Source: Acidobacteriota bacterium (GTDB lineage: Bacteria; Acidobacteriota; Polarisedimenticolia; Gp22-AA2). From it: a DNA stretch of 5,243 bases. Both the position numbers and the translations under genes were made by a program. The notes under the pieces were generated by a model, which saw only the letters and a program-made list of their open reading frames with translations, ran no database searches and was not told the origin of the DNA. The stretch spans positions 1 to 5,243 of the forward strand of contig JAPUIN010000016.1 in NCBI GenBank assembly GCA_027297005.1, in the 5' to 3' direction. Positions 1-5,099 of this stretch are shown here, piece after piece. The first letter of the stretch is position 1, and every line of letters starts with the position of its first letter.

Positions 1-1390
1 ACGACTCGAGATCGGCCGCCGTCATGGCGGCGATCGCCTGGCGGCATCCGGCGCGCGCCACGATGTCGTGTTCCTGCGGATCGGTCAGTGAGAGGATCAC
101 GCGGGGCTCGGCAAGCGGGATATCGTCCACGAAGATGCGGCCGCCGTGAGGGATCGTCTCGATCTCGATCATCACCTGCCCGCCGCCCGTAAGCGACGGC
201 CCCCTCTGGGGAGGGCTGCCGATCCCGGCCTGATTGACGACCAGGTCCCCTCGTGCCCGAGCCGCCGTGACACGCTGCTCCGGCGGGGTCCACTCCTGGC
301 GGTTCACCCAGCGGGGGAAAACCACGAGTCCGGCAAGGGCTATCACGACGACGGCGGCTATCTTCGCGGGATGTTGGGCGATCATGGTTTGACGACCCGC
401 ATCCCCCGCCCGGTCGCTCCGGGGTTTTCGGGTCGGCCGCGGCCCACTGCCGGGCCGACCGCCCCGTGGTCCGCGCACGGTCGTCCTGACCGGCGAGGCC
501 ATCGTCGGCGCGCGATCCCCCCCCTTCCGGATGACAGGGAAAGGCCGCGACAGCGTCTCCGGCGGCAAGAAAGCGAACGCCTTGTTCAAGGCTGCCGCCA
601 GCTCGGCACAGGAGCCGTAGCGTGACTCGGGGTCCTTCGCGAGGGCCTTCTCGAGCAGAACGTTGACGTCCGGGGGGAGGGCGGGGTTGTAGGCGGCGGG
701 CGGACGCGGATCCTCGTATAGCACCTTGTAGATGATCGTCGAGATCGAATCTCCGTCGAACGGGCGCACCCCCGTCAGCAGCTCGTACACCACCACGCCC
801 AGTGAGAACAGATCGCTCCGACCATCGAGTTCCCGCCCCTGGATCTGCTCCGGGGACATATAGCTGGGTGTGCCCAGCAGTACACCGGCCTGCGTGAGGT
901 TCGCGGACGGGTTCTTGGCCAGGCCGAAGTCGGTCACCTTCAGGACGCCGTCTTTCAATACCATCAGGTTCGCGGGCTTCACGTCACGGTGGATGATCTT
1001 GTTCTGATGAGCGTAATCGAGGCCAGCGGCAGCCTGTCCGATCAGATCGAGAACCCGCGCGGGTGCCAGGAGCTGATCGGGCCGCGTGTGCTTCTCCAGC
1101 GTCTCCCCCTCGATGTACTCCATGGCGATGAACGAGACGCCTTCCTCCTCCCCCACATCGAAGATCGTGACGATGTTTGGATGGAGCAGCTTGCCGGCGG
1201 CCTGTGCCTCGCGCGCGAACCGTTCGCTGGTTTCGCGAGCTTCTTCCTCCGATGTTCCGGGAGGGAGGACGATGGTCTTGATGGCGACGTGGCGATCGAT
1301 CTTCGGGTCGTGGGCGAGAAAGACCTGCCCCATCGCCCCTTTACCGATCTGGCGGATAATCTCGAAGCGACCCAGCTTCTTGAGGGTCAT
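1..1390 (-). CDS. Membrane Ser/Thr protein kinase with C-terminal PEGA domain (partial, runs off left edge)
   Basis: Hanks-type (PknB-like) Ser/Thr kinase; 463 residues are visible and no stop is reached before base 1. The glycine loop GKGAMG is at residues 16-21, the VAIK lysine is K38, the catalytic loop HRDVKPAN is at 134-141, DFG is at 154-156 and MSPE is at 178-181. All catalytic residues are present, so an active kinase is expected. The kinase domain ends near residue 270. A Pro/Arg/Gly-rich linker follows, then one hydrophobic segment (about 343-359, IAAVVVIALAGLVV). After it comes a PEGA-like domain from about 405 (IEIETIPHGGRIFVDDIPL), which should lie outside the membrane and may sense or bind the envelope. 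The start fits the family (MTLKKLGRFEII), and no other in-frame start lies just upstream. No clear Shine-Dalgarno is seen; a hairpin sits there instead. It is transcribed divergently from the DUF151-PDZ gene. Substrates cannot be told from the sequence. Confidence 0.95.
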   Translation of the reverse strand, partial: MTLKKLGRFEIIRQIGKGAMGQVFLAHDPKIDRHVAIKTIVLPPGTSEEEARETSERFAREAQAAGKLLHPNIVTIFDVGEEEGVSFIAMEYIEGETLEKHTRPDQLLAPARVLDLIGQAAAGLDYAHQNKIIHRDVKPANLMVLKDGVLKVTDFGLAKNPSANLTQAGVLLGTPSYMSPEQIQGRELDGRSDLFSLGVVVYELLTGVRPFDGDSISTIIYKVLYEDPRPPAAYNPALPPDVNVLLEKALAKDPESRYGSCAELAAALNKAFAFLPPETLSRPFPVIRKGGDRAPTMASPVRTTVRGPRGGRPGSGPRPTRKPRSDRAGDAGRQTMIAQHPAKIAAVVVIALAGLVVFPRWVNRQEWTPPEQRVTAARARGDLVVNQAGIGSPPQRGPSLTGGGQVMIEIETIPHGGRIFVDDIPLAEPRVILSLTDPQEHDIVARAGCRQAIAAMTAADLES

Positions 1391-1399
1391 CGTCGCAGG

Positions 1400-1414
1400 C
1401 CCCGATGGGCGGGG
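1400..1414 (-). promoter_or_regulatory. Small stem-loop just upstream of the kinase start codon
   Basis: In the kinase transcript this reads CCCCG-CCCAT-CGGGG, a perfect 5-bp all-G/C stem with a 5-base loop. It ends 9 bases before the ATG, where a Shine-Dalgarno would normally be. The 3' arm carries the only G-rich stretch near the start, so the hairpin could hinder ribosome loading. The pairing is seen directly; the role is inference, and short stems arise by chance in G+C-rich DNA. Confidence 0.35.
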
Positions 1415-1509
1415 AAAATGGCGCGGAAACGACCTTAACCATGGCCCACTGCGCCGGGGACAATCGATGCAGAGGAGCTCGTGATCCCCGTAAGTGGCCG
1501 CCTCAGTGT

Positions 1510-1538
1510 ATTTTAGTGTCGGGTCGCGGGTGTGTCAA
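1510..1538 (-). promoter_or_regulatory. Sigma70-type promoter of the Ser/Thr kinase gene
   Basis: On the minus strand the -35 box is TTGACA (1538-1533), a perfect consensus match. The spacer is 17 bases and the -10 box is TAAAAT (1515-1510), 5 of 6. Transcription should start near 1503, giving a leader of about 110 bases. An A/T-rich -10 in such G+C-rich DNA, at ideal spacing from a perfect -35, is unlikely to be chance. It points to a strong housekeeping promoter. Confidence 0.75.
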
Positions 1539-1606
1539 ACCTCGTCCGTGGCCGATATCGATCGACCGGGGACCTTTGTTTTCTACGAGTTAGACGCGAT
1601 TCTCGC

Positions 1607-1627
1607 GGGCTTTTCCGGGCATTTTCC
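1607..1627 (+). repeat. Tandem direct repeat covering the -35 region of the DUF151-PDZ gene
   Basis: Two adjacent copies, GGGCTTTTCC and GGGCATTTTCC, differ by one inserted A and are followed by another GG. The period of 10-11 bases is one helical turn. The copies end 2 bases before the -10-like TATATT, so they occupy the -35 position, where no good sigma70 -35 box is present. This layout suggests an activator site or an alternative-sigma element. The repeat is seen; the function is inferred. Confidence 0.4.
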
Positions 1628-1629
1628 GG

Positions 1630-1635
1630 TATATT
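1630..1635 (+). promoter_or_regulatory. -10-like box of the DUF151-PDZ gene
   Basis: TATATT matches the sigma70 -10 consensus at 5 of 6 positions and stands out in G+C-rich surroundings. It would place the transcript start near 1642, with a leader of about 20 bases that includes the ribosome site. No convincing TTGACA-like -35 is seen at 16-18 bases upstream; a tandem repeat is there instead. Confidence 0.45.
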
Positions 1636-1652
1636 GTCACACGACGAATAAC

Positions 1653-1656
1653 GGAG
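1653..1656 (+). promoter_or_regulatory. Ribosome binding site that sets the DUF151-PDZ start
   Basis: GGAG lies 5 bases before the ATG at 1662. It favours that start over the in-frame ATG at 1494, which would put a long poorly coding stretch and the promoter region inside the protein and would bury the signal peptide. Confidence 0.65.
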
Positions 1657-1661
1657 TCCCC

Positions 1662-2477
1662 ATGCATGACCCTCCTGGGTCGCGAATCCACAGCAAGGCC
1701 GTCCTGTCGGCGGTGGCGCTCATCCTCGCGACCCTCTCTGTGGCACCGCCTAGCCGCGCCCGGACGGCAGGCAATCCCTCAAGGACCATTGCCGTCCACA
1801 TCGCCGGCCTGCGGATGGTCGACCACGAACAGGCGCTGCTCCTGCTGGCCGACGACTCGGAGGAACTTGGAGTGCCGATCGCCGTCGGTCGGGATCAAGG
1901 AGTCGCCATCTACCTCGGCAAGGAACGAATGAAGACCCCGAGACCGATGACACATGACCTGATGGCGGAGATTCTGAACACCCTGGGAATCGACGTCACA
2001 CGGGTCACGGTGACCGCGCTCAGGGACGACACCTATTTTGCCGAGATCGGGCTGAAGCTGAACGGGGATGAGTACGTCATCGACGCCCGCCCCTCGGATG
2101 CCATCGCGCTCGCCGTGCGGCTCGAGGTGCCGATCTCCGTGGCTTCCGATCTGCTCCGCCCGATCGGCGCGCACGATTCCCCCGCGGACGATCTGGCCAC
2201 TCGCGACGAACGCCTCGGGATGAGCGTGCAGACCCTCGATCATGATCTGGCCGAATACCTGGGGGCGAGCGACGTGTCCGGCGTGCTGATCGCCAGCGTC
2301 GAGCCGGATGGGCCGGCGGGACGCGCCGGCGTGCGCCGGGGAGATATTCTCAAGGCGATCGACGGTCGGAGCACCGAAACGGTCGCGGATTTCGGGAGCA
2401 CCCGGCTCAAGGCCCGGGACCATCCCCGCTTCCATGTCTGGCGCGATGGAGATGACCTGATCCTCCGCGAGCCGTAA
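1662..2477 (+). CDS. Exported DUF151 (bifunctional nuclease-type) domain protein with C-terminal PDZ domain
   Basis: The product has 271 residues. Residues 1-33 look like a signal peptide: R8 and K12, a hydrophobic core AVLSAVALILATLSVA (13-28), then a possible cleavage site after SRA (31-33). Residues about 42-168 form a DUF151/BFN domain, with THDLM at 97-101 and the family hallmark RPSDAIALAVRL at 143-154. Plant members are reported to have DNase and RNase activity; the bacterial role is poorly known. Residues about 185-271 form a PDZ domain of the HtrA/DegQ second-PDZ type (SGVLIASVEP at 206-215, AGVRRGDIL at 222-230), but there is no protease domain. PDZ domains usually bind peptide C-termini. 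DUF151 proteins are commonly cytosolic, so a signal peptide plus PDZ is unusual. It is divergent from the kinase gene and convergent with the phosphoesterase gene. Domain calls are firm; the exported location and any nuclease activity are inferred. Confidence 0.93.
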   Translation: MHDPPGSRIHSKAVLSAVALILATLSVAPPSRARTAGNPSRTIAVHIAGLRMVDHEQALLLLADDSEELGVPIAVGRDQGVAIYLGKERMKTPRPMTHDLMAEILNTLGIDVTRVTVTALRDDTYFAEIGLKLNGDEYVIDARPSDAIALAVRLEVPISVASDLLRPIGAHDSPADDLATRDERLGMSVQTLDHDLAEYLGASDVSGVLIASVEPDGPAGRAGVRRGDILKAIDGRSTETVADFGSTRLKARDHPRFHVWRDGDDLILREP

Positions 2478-2478
2478 C

Positions 2479-2495
2479 GTGCCGGTTCGCGGCAC
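2479..2495. terminator. Perfect hairpin between convergent genes, possible bidirectional terminator
   Basis: GTGCCG-GTTCG-CGGCAC is a perfect 6-bp stem with a 5-base loop, starting one base after the DUF151-PDZ stop codon. The gap between the two convergent stop codons is 79 bases. There is no T-tract on either strand, so it is not a classical intrinsic terminator. It could mark a transcript end or protect one from 3' degradation. Confidence 0.35.
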
Positions 2496-2556
2496 CCCGC
2501 GCCCTCCGCTTGACGACCTGCCTCCGCGCGATCCCCGCGAACAGGCTCCTGCGCAA

Positions 2557-3264
2557 TCAGACCCTGAAAAACCGCTCCGCCCCTTTCGGGAACCCTCGCG
2601 ACGCGCAGCCTCTGAGCAGGCGCCGGATGTCGTAGGGAAAACGCCTGTACTGCACCTCGACGATCCCATTCGTTCGGATCACGGCGTACCCCGTACGCGC
2701 GTCACCATCCTGCGGGAATCCGACACTGCCGGCATTGATGAAATGCCTCCCGTCCACGACGCGATGGTATGGCCTGTGGGTGTGCCCGAAGATCAGGATG
2801 TCGGCCTCGGCGGCATCCCCCATTTCGCGGAAGAAATCCTCGTCTCGATCCTCCCAGAAGCAGGTCGAGTTGTCGATTGGCGTCGCGTGGAGGAGAACCG
2901 TATCCCGTCCGCCGGCGTCGAGCCTGATCTCGAACGGCAGGTTACCGAGATAGCGGCGGGCCGCGCGATGCAGATGATCGAGCGTCCAGGTGTACGCGCG
3001 CTCCTCGAACCGGACCACGGCCGGATCGGCCCCGCGCGCATCCAGAGCCGGGGCCTCCTCGACGATCCGGTCGTCGACATCCCCCCGAACACCGGCGATC
3101 CCGGCATCCCGGATTTGAGTGATCGTCTCCTCCGGGTAGGGTGCGAACCCGGCGAGATCTCCCGTATGTACGAGAAAATCATACCCCTCGGCGCGCGCCT
3201 CGCGAAGCGCGACCTCCAGGGCCGGCAGGTTCCCGTGTATGTCGCCGAACACGATGATTTTCAT
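2557..3264 (-). CDS. Metallophosphoesterase of the YfcE/MJ0936 type
   Basis: A soluble 235-residue calcineurin-like phosphoesterase (Metallophos_2 type) that should hydrolyse phosphomono- or diesters with two bound metal ions; the substrate is unknown. Metal-site motifs in order: GDIHGN (7-12, D8 and H10), GDLAG (35-39, D36), GDVD (61-64), HATP (126-129, H126) and GHTHRP (160-165, H161 and H163). The family tail NAGSVGFPQDGD (177-188) follows. The third motif is normally GNxD/E, where Asn bridges the metals; here it is Asp62, one base away from Asn, which may alter metal choice or activity. No signal peptide is seen. The ATG is chosen because MKIIVFGDIHGN is the canonical N-terminus and GGAGG lies 9 bases upstream; longer in-frame starts add non-homologous sequence. 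It lies 112 bases downstream of the response regulator, on the same strand, with its own possible promoter. Confidence 0.94.
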   Translation of the reverse strand: MKIIVFGDIHGNLPALEVALREARAEGYDFLVHTGDLAGFAPYPEETITQIRDAGIAGVRGDVDDRIVEEAPALDARGADPAVVRFEERAYTWTLDHLHRAARRYLGNLPFEIRLDAGGRDTVLLHATPIDNSTCFWEDRDEDFFREMGDAAEADILIFGHTHRPYHRVVDGRHFINAGSVGFPQDGDARTGYAVIRTNGIVEVQYRRFPYDIRRLLRGCASRGFPKGAERFFRV

Positions 3265-3273
3265 GCGTGCCTG

Positions 3274-3278
3274 CCTCC
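3274..3278 (-). promoter_or_regulatory. Ribosome binding site of the phosphoesterase
   Basis: GGAGG on the minus strand, 9 bases before the ATG at 3264. It supports that start over upstream in-frame starts. Confidence 0.65.
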
Positions 3279-3287
3279 GGGCCCGAG

Positions 3288-3317
3288 ACCATAGCAGAAC
3301 TGCGGGCGTGGCTTCAA
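3288..3317 (-). promoter_or_regulatory. Possible promoter of the phosphoesterase
   Basis: On the minus strand TTGAAG (3317-3312, 4 of 6) and TATGGT (3293-3288, 4 of 6) are separated by 18 bases. The start would be near 3281, leaving a short leader that still contains the GGAGG. It lies in the 112-base gap after the response regulator. If used, the phosphoesterase can be expressed apart from the signalling pair. Confidence 0.35.
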
Positions 3318-3376
3318 CCTGGTGACGGATTAGAAATGGAGATCGGGAAACGCCGGAACGGATGGAGGCGGAAAGC

Positions 3377-4195
3377 TCAGGCAACCGCCCTCTTGTCGAG
3401 GGTGGCGGTGATACCGAGCAGTTTGAGACGCTCCTCGTGCCCCGTGCGCGGATCACGGTAGGGGATGTATCCGCGAGCGCGATCCGCGTCACCGTAAAAA
3501 GTCCCGGTCAGATCGCTGAGCTTTCCGGCCAGCTCTTTCCCGACCGAGAGGGCTTTCTTCTTCGCGCCGCCGATGACGACCGACAAGCCGTGCGCTTCGT
3601 ACACATCGACCGGGCCGGGATCGTGCTGATGCTCGAGGAACCGCTCCGCCTCCTCCCTGAGGGCTCGGAGGGCGGCGCTGAATTTCACCTCGCCGTATTT
3701 CTTCCGGAAGACGTCCATGGCGCGGGCATCCCAGACGAGCGAGACGATCTGGCCGCGGCGACCCGCCGCGCGGCGGCGTTGCATTTCGCCGGCAACGCCT
3801 GTCGGGAGACCGGCCATCTGGTCCTGGCGGTGCCGCATCAGCCGCACGACACTACGCTCGAGCTCCTTGGTGCTGAACGGTTTGGTGATGTACTCGTCGG
3901 CGCCGCAATCCTTCCCCCAGAACACATCCTCCTCCTGGCTGCGCGCGGTCAACAGGATGATCGGTGTGCTCTCGGTCTTCGGATCGGACTTGATTCGCCG
4001 GCAAATTTGGAAGCCGTTCACCTTCGGCATCATGACGTCGACGATCATCAGGTCCGGCTGCTCTTCGGCCATCATTTTGATCGCCTTGTCGCCGTCCTCG
4101 GCCAGCAGGACCTGGAACCCGAGGCTCTCGAGATTGACCTGAAGGATCTCCCGGATGTTCGGAGAATCGTCTGCCACGAGGATTTTCCCAGTCAT
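3377..4195 (-). CDS. Response regulator: receiver domain plus degenerate GGDEF-like domain
   Basis: The product has 272 residues. Residues 3-121 form a complete receiver domain: acidic pair D9/D10, phosphoacceptor D53 (in MIVDVMMPKVNG), switch T83 and conserved K105 in TKPF. It should accept phosphate. After a basic linker (about 138-148), residues about 149-266 resemble a GGDEF (diguanylate cyclase) fold. VSLVWDARAMDVFRKKYG aligns with the metal/substrate strand and helix, and VDVYEAHGLSVVIGG with the hairpin. The GGDEF signature itself is replaced by EAHGLS, so cyclic-di-GMP synthesis is unlikely. This domain call is inference from pattern and needs a profile search. No DNA-binding domain is seen. 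The start is at MTGKILVADD with GGAG 9 bases upstream; an in-frame ATG at 4210 (five residues longer, GAGG 11 bases upstream) is nearly as good. The upstream HisKA-protein gene ends 28 bases before this start (13 before 4210), implying co-transcription and partnership. Confidence 0.92.
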   Translation of the reverse strand: MTGKILVADDSPNIREILQVNLESLGFQVLLAEDGDKAIKMMAEEQPDLMIVDVMMPKVNGFQICRRIKSDPKTESTPIILLTARSQEEDVFWGKDCGADEYITKPFSTKELERSVVRLMRHRQDQMAGLPTGVAGEMQRRRAAGRRGQIVSLVWDARAMDVFRKKYGEVKFSAALRALREEAERFLEHQHDPGPVDVYEAHGLSVVIGGAKKKALSVGKELAGKLSDLTGTFYGDADRARGYIPYRDPRTGHEERLKLLGITATLDKRAVA

Positions 4196-4204
4196 ATCTC
4201 GCCG

Positions 4205-4208
4205 CTCC
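4205..4208 (-). promoter_or_regulatory. Ribosome binding site of the response regulator (preferred start)
   Basis: GGAG on the minus strand, 9 bases before the ATG at 4195. The competing ATG at 4210 has GAGG at 4225-4222, overlapping the stop codon of the upstream gene, 11 bases away. The two starts cannot be firmly separated. Confidence 0.4.
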
Positions 4209-4223
4209 ATCGCATGCCCCCCC

Positions 4224-4910
4224 TCAGTGCCCCTCCGGTGAGGGCGTGTCCACGGGCTCGAGTCCGGGGATCACCCCGGTGGCCCTTCGATATTTCTCCG
4301 TTGCACCGTCGATCAGCTTGATGCTCATCTGGATCCCCCGGCCCAGGAGGCTCAGGAGCTTGTTCTGCTCAGGGGGGACCTCTCCAATCCGACCCGATTG
4401 GAGCAGCTCCACCGCCCCGCTCATTGAGGTCATCGGGGATCTCAGATCATGCGCCAGCTGCCTGATATCCTCCCCTTCCTCGGGGCCAGCGCTGAAGGCG
4501 CTCGTGATCTCCATCACCAGCACGGGGGTGCGGCCGTTCTTCGAGCCCTCCCCCCCTCCGTTCGTCTCCCCGCTCTGATGCCCTGCCGCGATGAAGTAAT
4601 ACCGCCCCTTATCGACCTCGACCCGGGCGACCCGGTGGGCCGGCCCATGGCCGGCTCCGGCTTCGTCGATCGCCTCGCCGAGCCGGATGAGCAGGTCGTC
4701 CTCGGCCTCACCGCGCGGCGGGATCCATTCCGGCGCGGGTGTACCGACGAGCGACTCCCATCCCGGGCTCGCCAGCACGCGACGCGAGCCGTCAATGGTC
4801 AGCATCGCGGCGCCGACCGCCTCCACGGGAGGCTGGTGCACGTCCGGACCGCTCTCCGCGGAGGTCCTGCGACGCTTTCCCGGGCGATTCTTGAGCTTTC
4901 GCGGCAACAT
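4224..4910 (-). CDS. PAS-like plus HisKA histidine-kinase-like protein lacking the ATPase domain
   Basis: The product has 228 residues. The N-terminus is strongly basic (KLKNRPGKRRR, 5-15). Residues about 29-136 look like a divergent PAS sensor, running from VEAVGAAMLTIDGSRRVL to VLVMEITSAF. Residues about 147-208 are a full HisKA dimerisation/phosphotransfer hairpin: RQLAHDLRSPMTSMSG with H154 as phosphoacceptor, then a second helix (about 181-208). The protein stops 20 residues later, with no N, G1, F or G2 boxes of HATPase_c. The response regulator begins 13 or 28 bases on, so there is no room for a frameshifted ATPase domain. It cannot autophosphorylate by the usual route; it may be a phosphotransfer hub, a phosphatase or scaffold for the neighbouring regulator, or may pair with a kinase encoded elsewhere. 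No membrane segment or signal peptide is seen. AGGAGG 7 bases upstream fixes the start; the in-frame ATG at 4991 falls inside the predicted promoter. Confidence 0.9.
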   Translation of the reverse strand: MLPRKLKNRPGKRRRTSAESGPDVHQPPVEAVGAAMLTIDGSRRVLASPGWESLVGTPAPEWIPPRGEAEDDLLIRLGEAIDEAGAGHGPAHRVARVEVDKGRYYFIAAGHQSGETNGGGEGSKNGRTPVLVMEITSAFSAGPEEGEDIRQLAHDLRSPMTSMSGAVELLQSGRIGEVPPEQNKLLSLLGRGIQMSIKLIDGATEKYRRATGVIPGLEPVDTPSPEGH

Positions 4911-4917
4911 CGACAAC

Positions 4918-4923
4918 CCTCCT
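4918..4923 (-). promoter_or_regulatory. Strong ribosome binding site of the HisKA-protein gene
   Basis: AGGAGG on the minus strand, 7 bases before the ATG at 4910, is a full Shine-Dalgarno core. It sets the start 27 codons inside the longest open frame. Confidence 0.75.
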
Positions 4924-4931
4924 GACCAGGA

Positions 4932-4939
4932 CCCCCCCC
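4932..4939 (-). repeat. Run of eight G in the leader of the HisKA-protein gene
   Basis: Eight consecutive C on the plus strand (G8 in the transcript) lie 21 bases before the start codon, between the predicted promoter and the Shine-Dalgarno. The run is outside the coding region, so length change would act on leader structure and not on frame. It may only reflect base composition. Confidence 0.5.
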
Positions 4940-4967
4940 GGGCTCCTGGGCCCATGCATCCGCGTCC

Positions 4968-4995
4968 AATATATGTACGCCGAGCCAACATGCAA
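4968..4995 (-). promoter_or_regulatory. Promoter of the HisKA-protein/response-regulator operon
   Basis: On the minus strand TATATT (4973-4968, 5 of 6) lies 16 bases after TTGCAT (4995-4990, 3 of 6). The -10 sits in the only A/T-rich patch upstream of the operon. Transcription would start near 4961, with a leader of about 50 bases. The weak -35 suggests modest or activated expression. The rest of 4911-5097 shows no gene. Confidence 0.5.
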
Positions 4996-5069
4996 GATCG
5001 TCATGGGGCCGTCGCGACCCGGACGCCTCCATCGGGCGGCGCAAACCATGGTCCCGTGCAGGGTGTCGG

Positions 5070-5099
5070 AAAACGCAGGGAGGCCGGCCAGATGGCCTC
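5070..5099 (-). terminator. Possible terminator of the right-edge gene
   Basis: On the minus strand an inverted repeat GAGGCC/GGCCTC (arms 5099-5094 and 5085-5080, 8-base loop) begins inside the stop codon of the right-edge gene. TTTT (5073-5070) follows after six bases. The stem is strong, but the T-run is short and displaced, so efficiency is doubtful. It would separate that gene from the operon downstream. Confidence 0.35.

Noticed and set aside
146..1484. Several plus-strand frames of 130-160 codons
   Set aside because: All are antisense to the Ser/Thr kinase, which shows every catalytic motif in order.
1457..1490. GGGGA/TCCCC inverted repeat in the kinase leader
   Set aside because: The arms are 5 bases with a 24-base loop, too weak to call as a structure.
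1494..1661. Longer N-terminus for the DUF151-PDZ protein
   Set aside because: It would cover the kinase promoter and its own -10 box and bury the signal peptide; the ATG at 1662 has a ribosome site.
1779..2669. Minus-strand frame of 296 codons
   Set aside because: It is antisense to the DUF151-PDZ gene and overlaps the end of the phosphoesterase gene; low-complexity Arg/Gly/Ser content and no domain.
2479..3294. Long plus-strand frame of 271 codons
   Set aside because: It is antisense to the phosphoesterase, whose motifs are unmistakable; the product has no recognisable domain and is a shadow of G+C-rich coding DNA.
4196..4300. Frameshifted HATPase domain after the HisKA protein
   Set aside because: The receiver domain of the next gene begins within 13-28 bases of the stop, so no ATPase domain can fit in any frame.
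3362..4321. Long plus-strand frame of 319 codons
   Set aside because: It is antisense to the response regulator and the end of the HisKA protein; no domain or ribosome site supports it.
4911..4991. Longer N-terminus for the HisKA protein
   Set aside because: It would start inside the predicted promoter; a full AGGAGG precedes the ATG at 4910.
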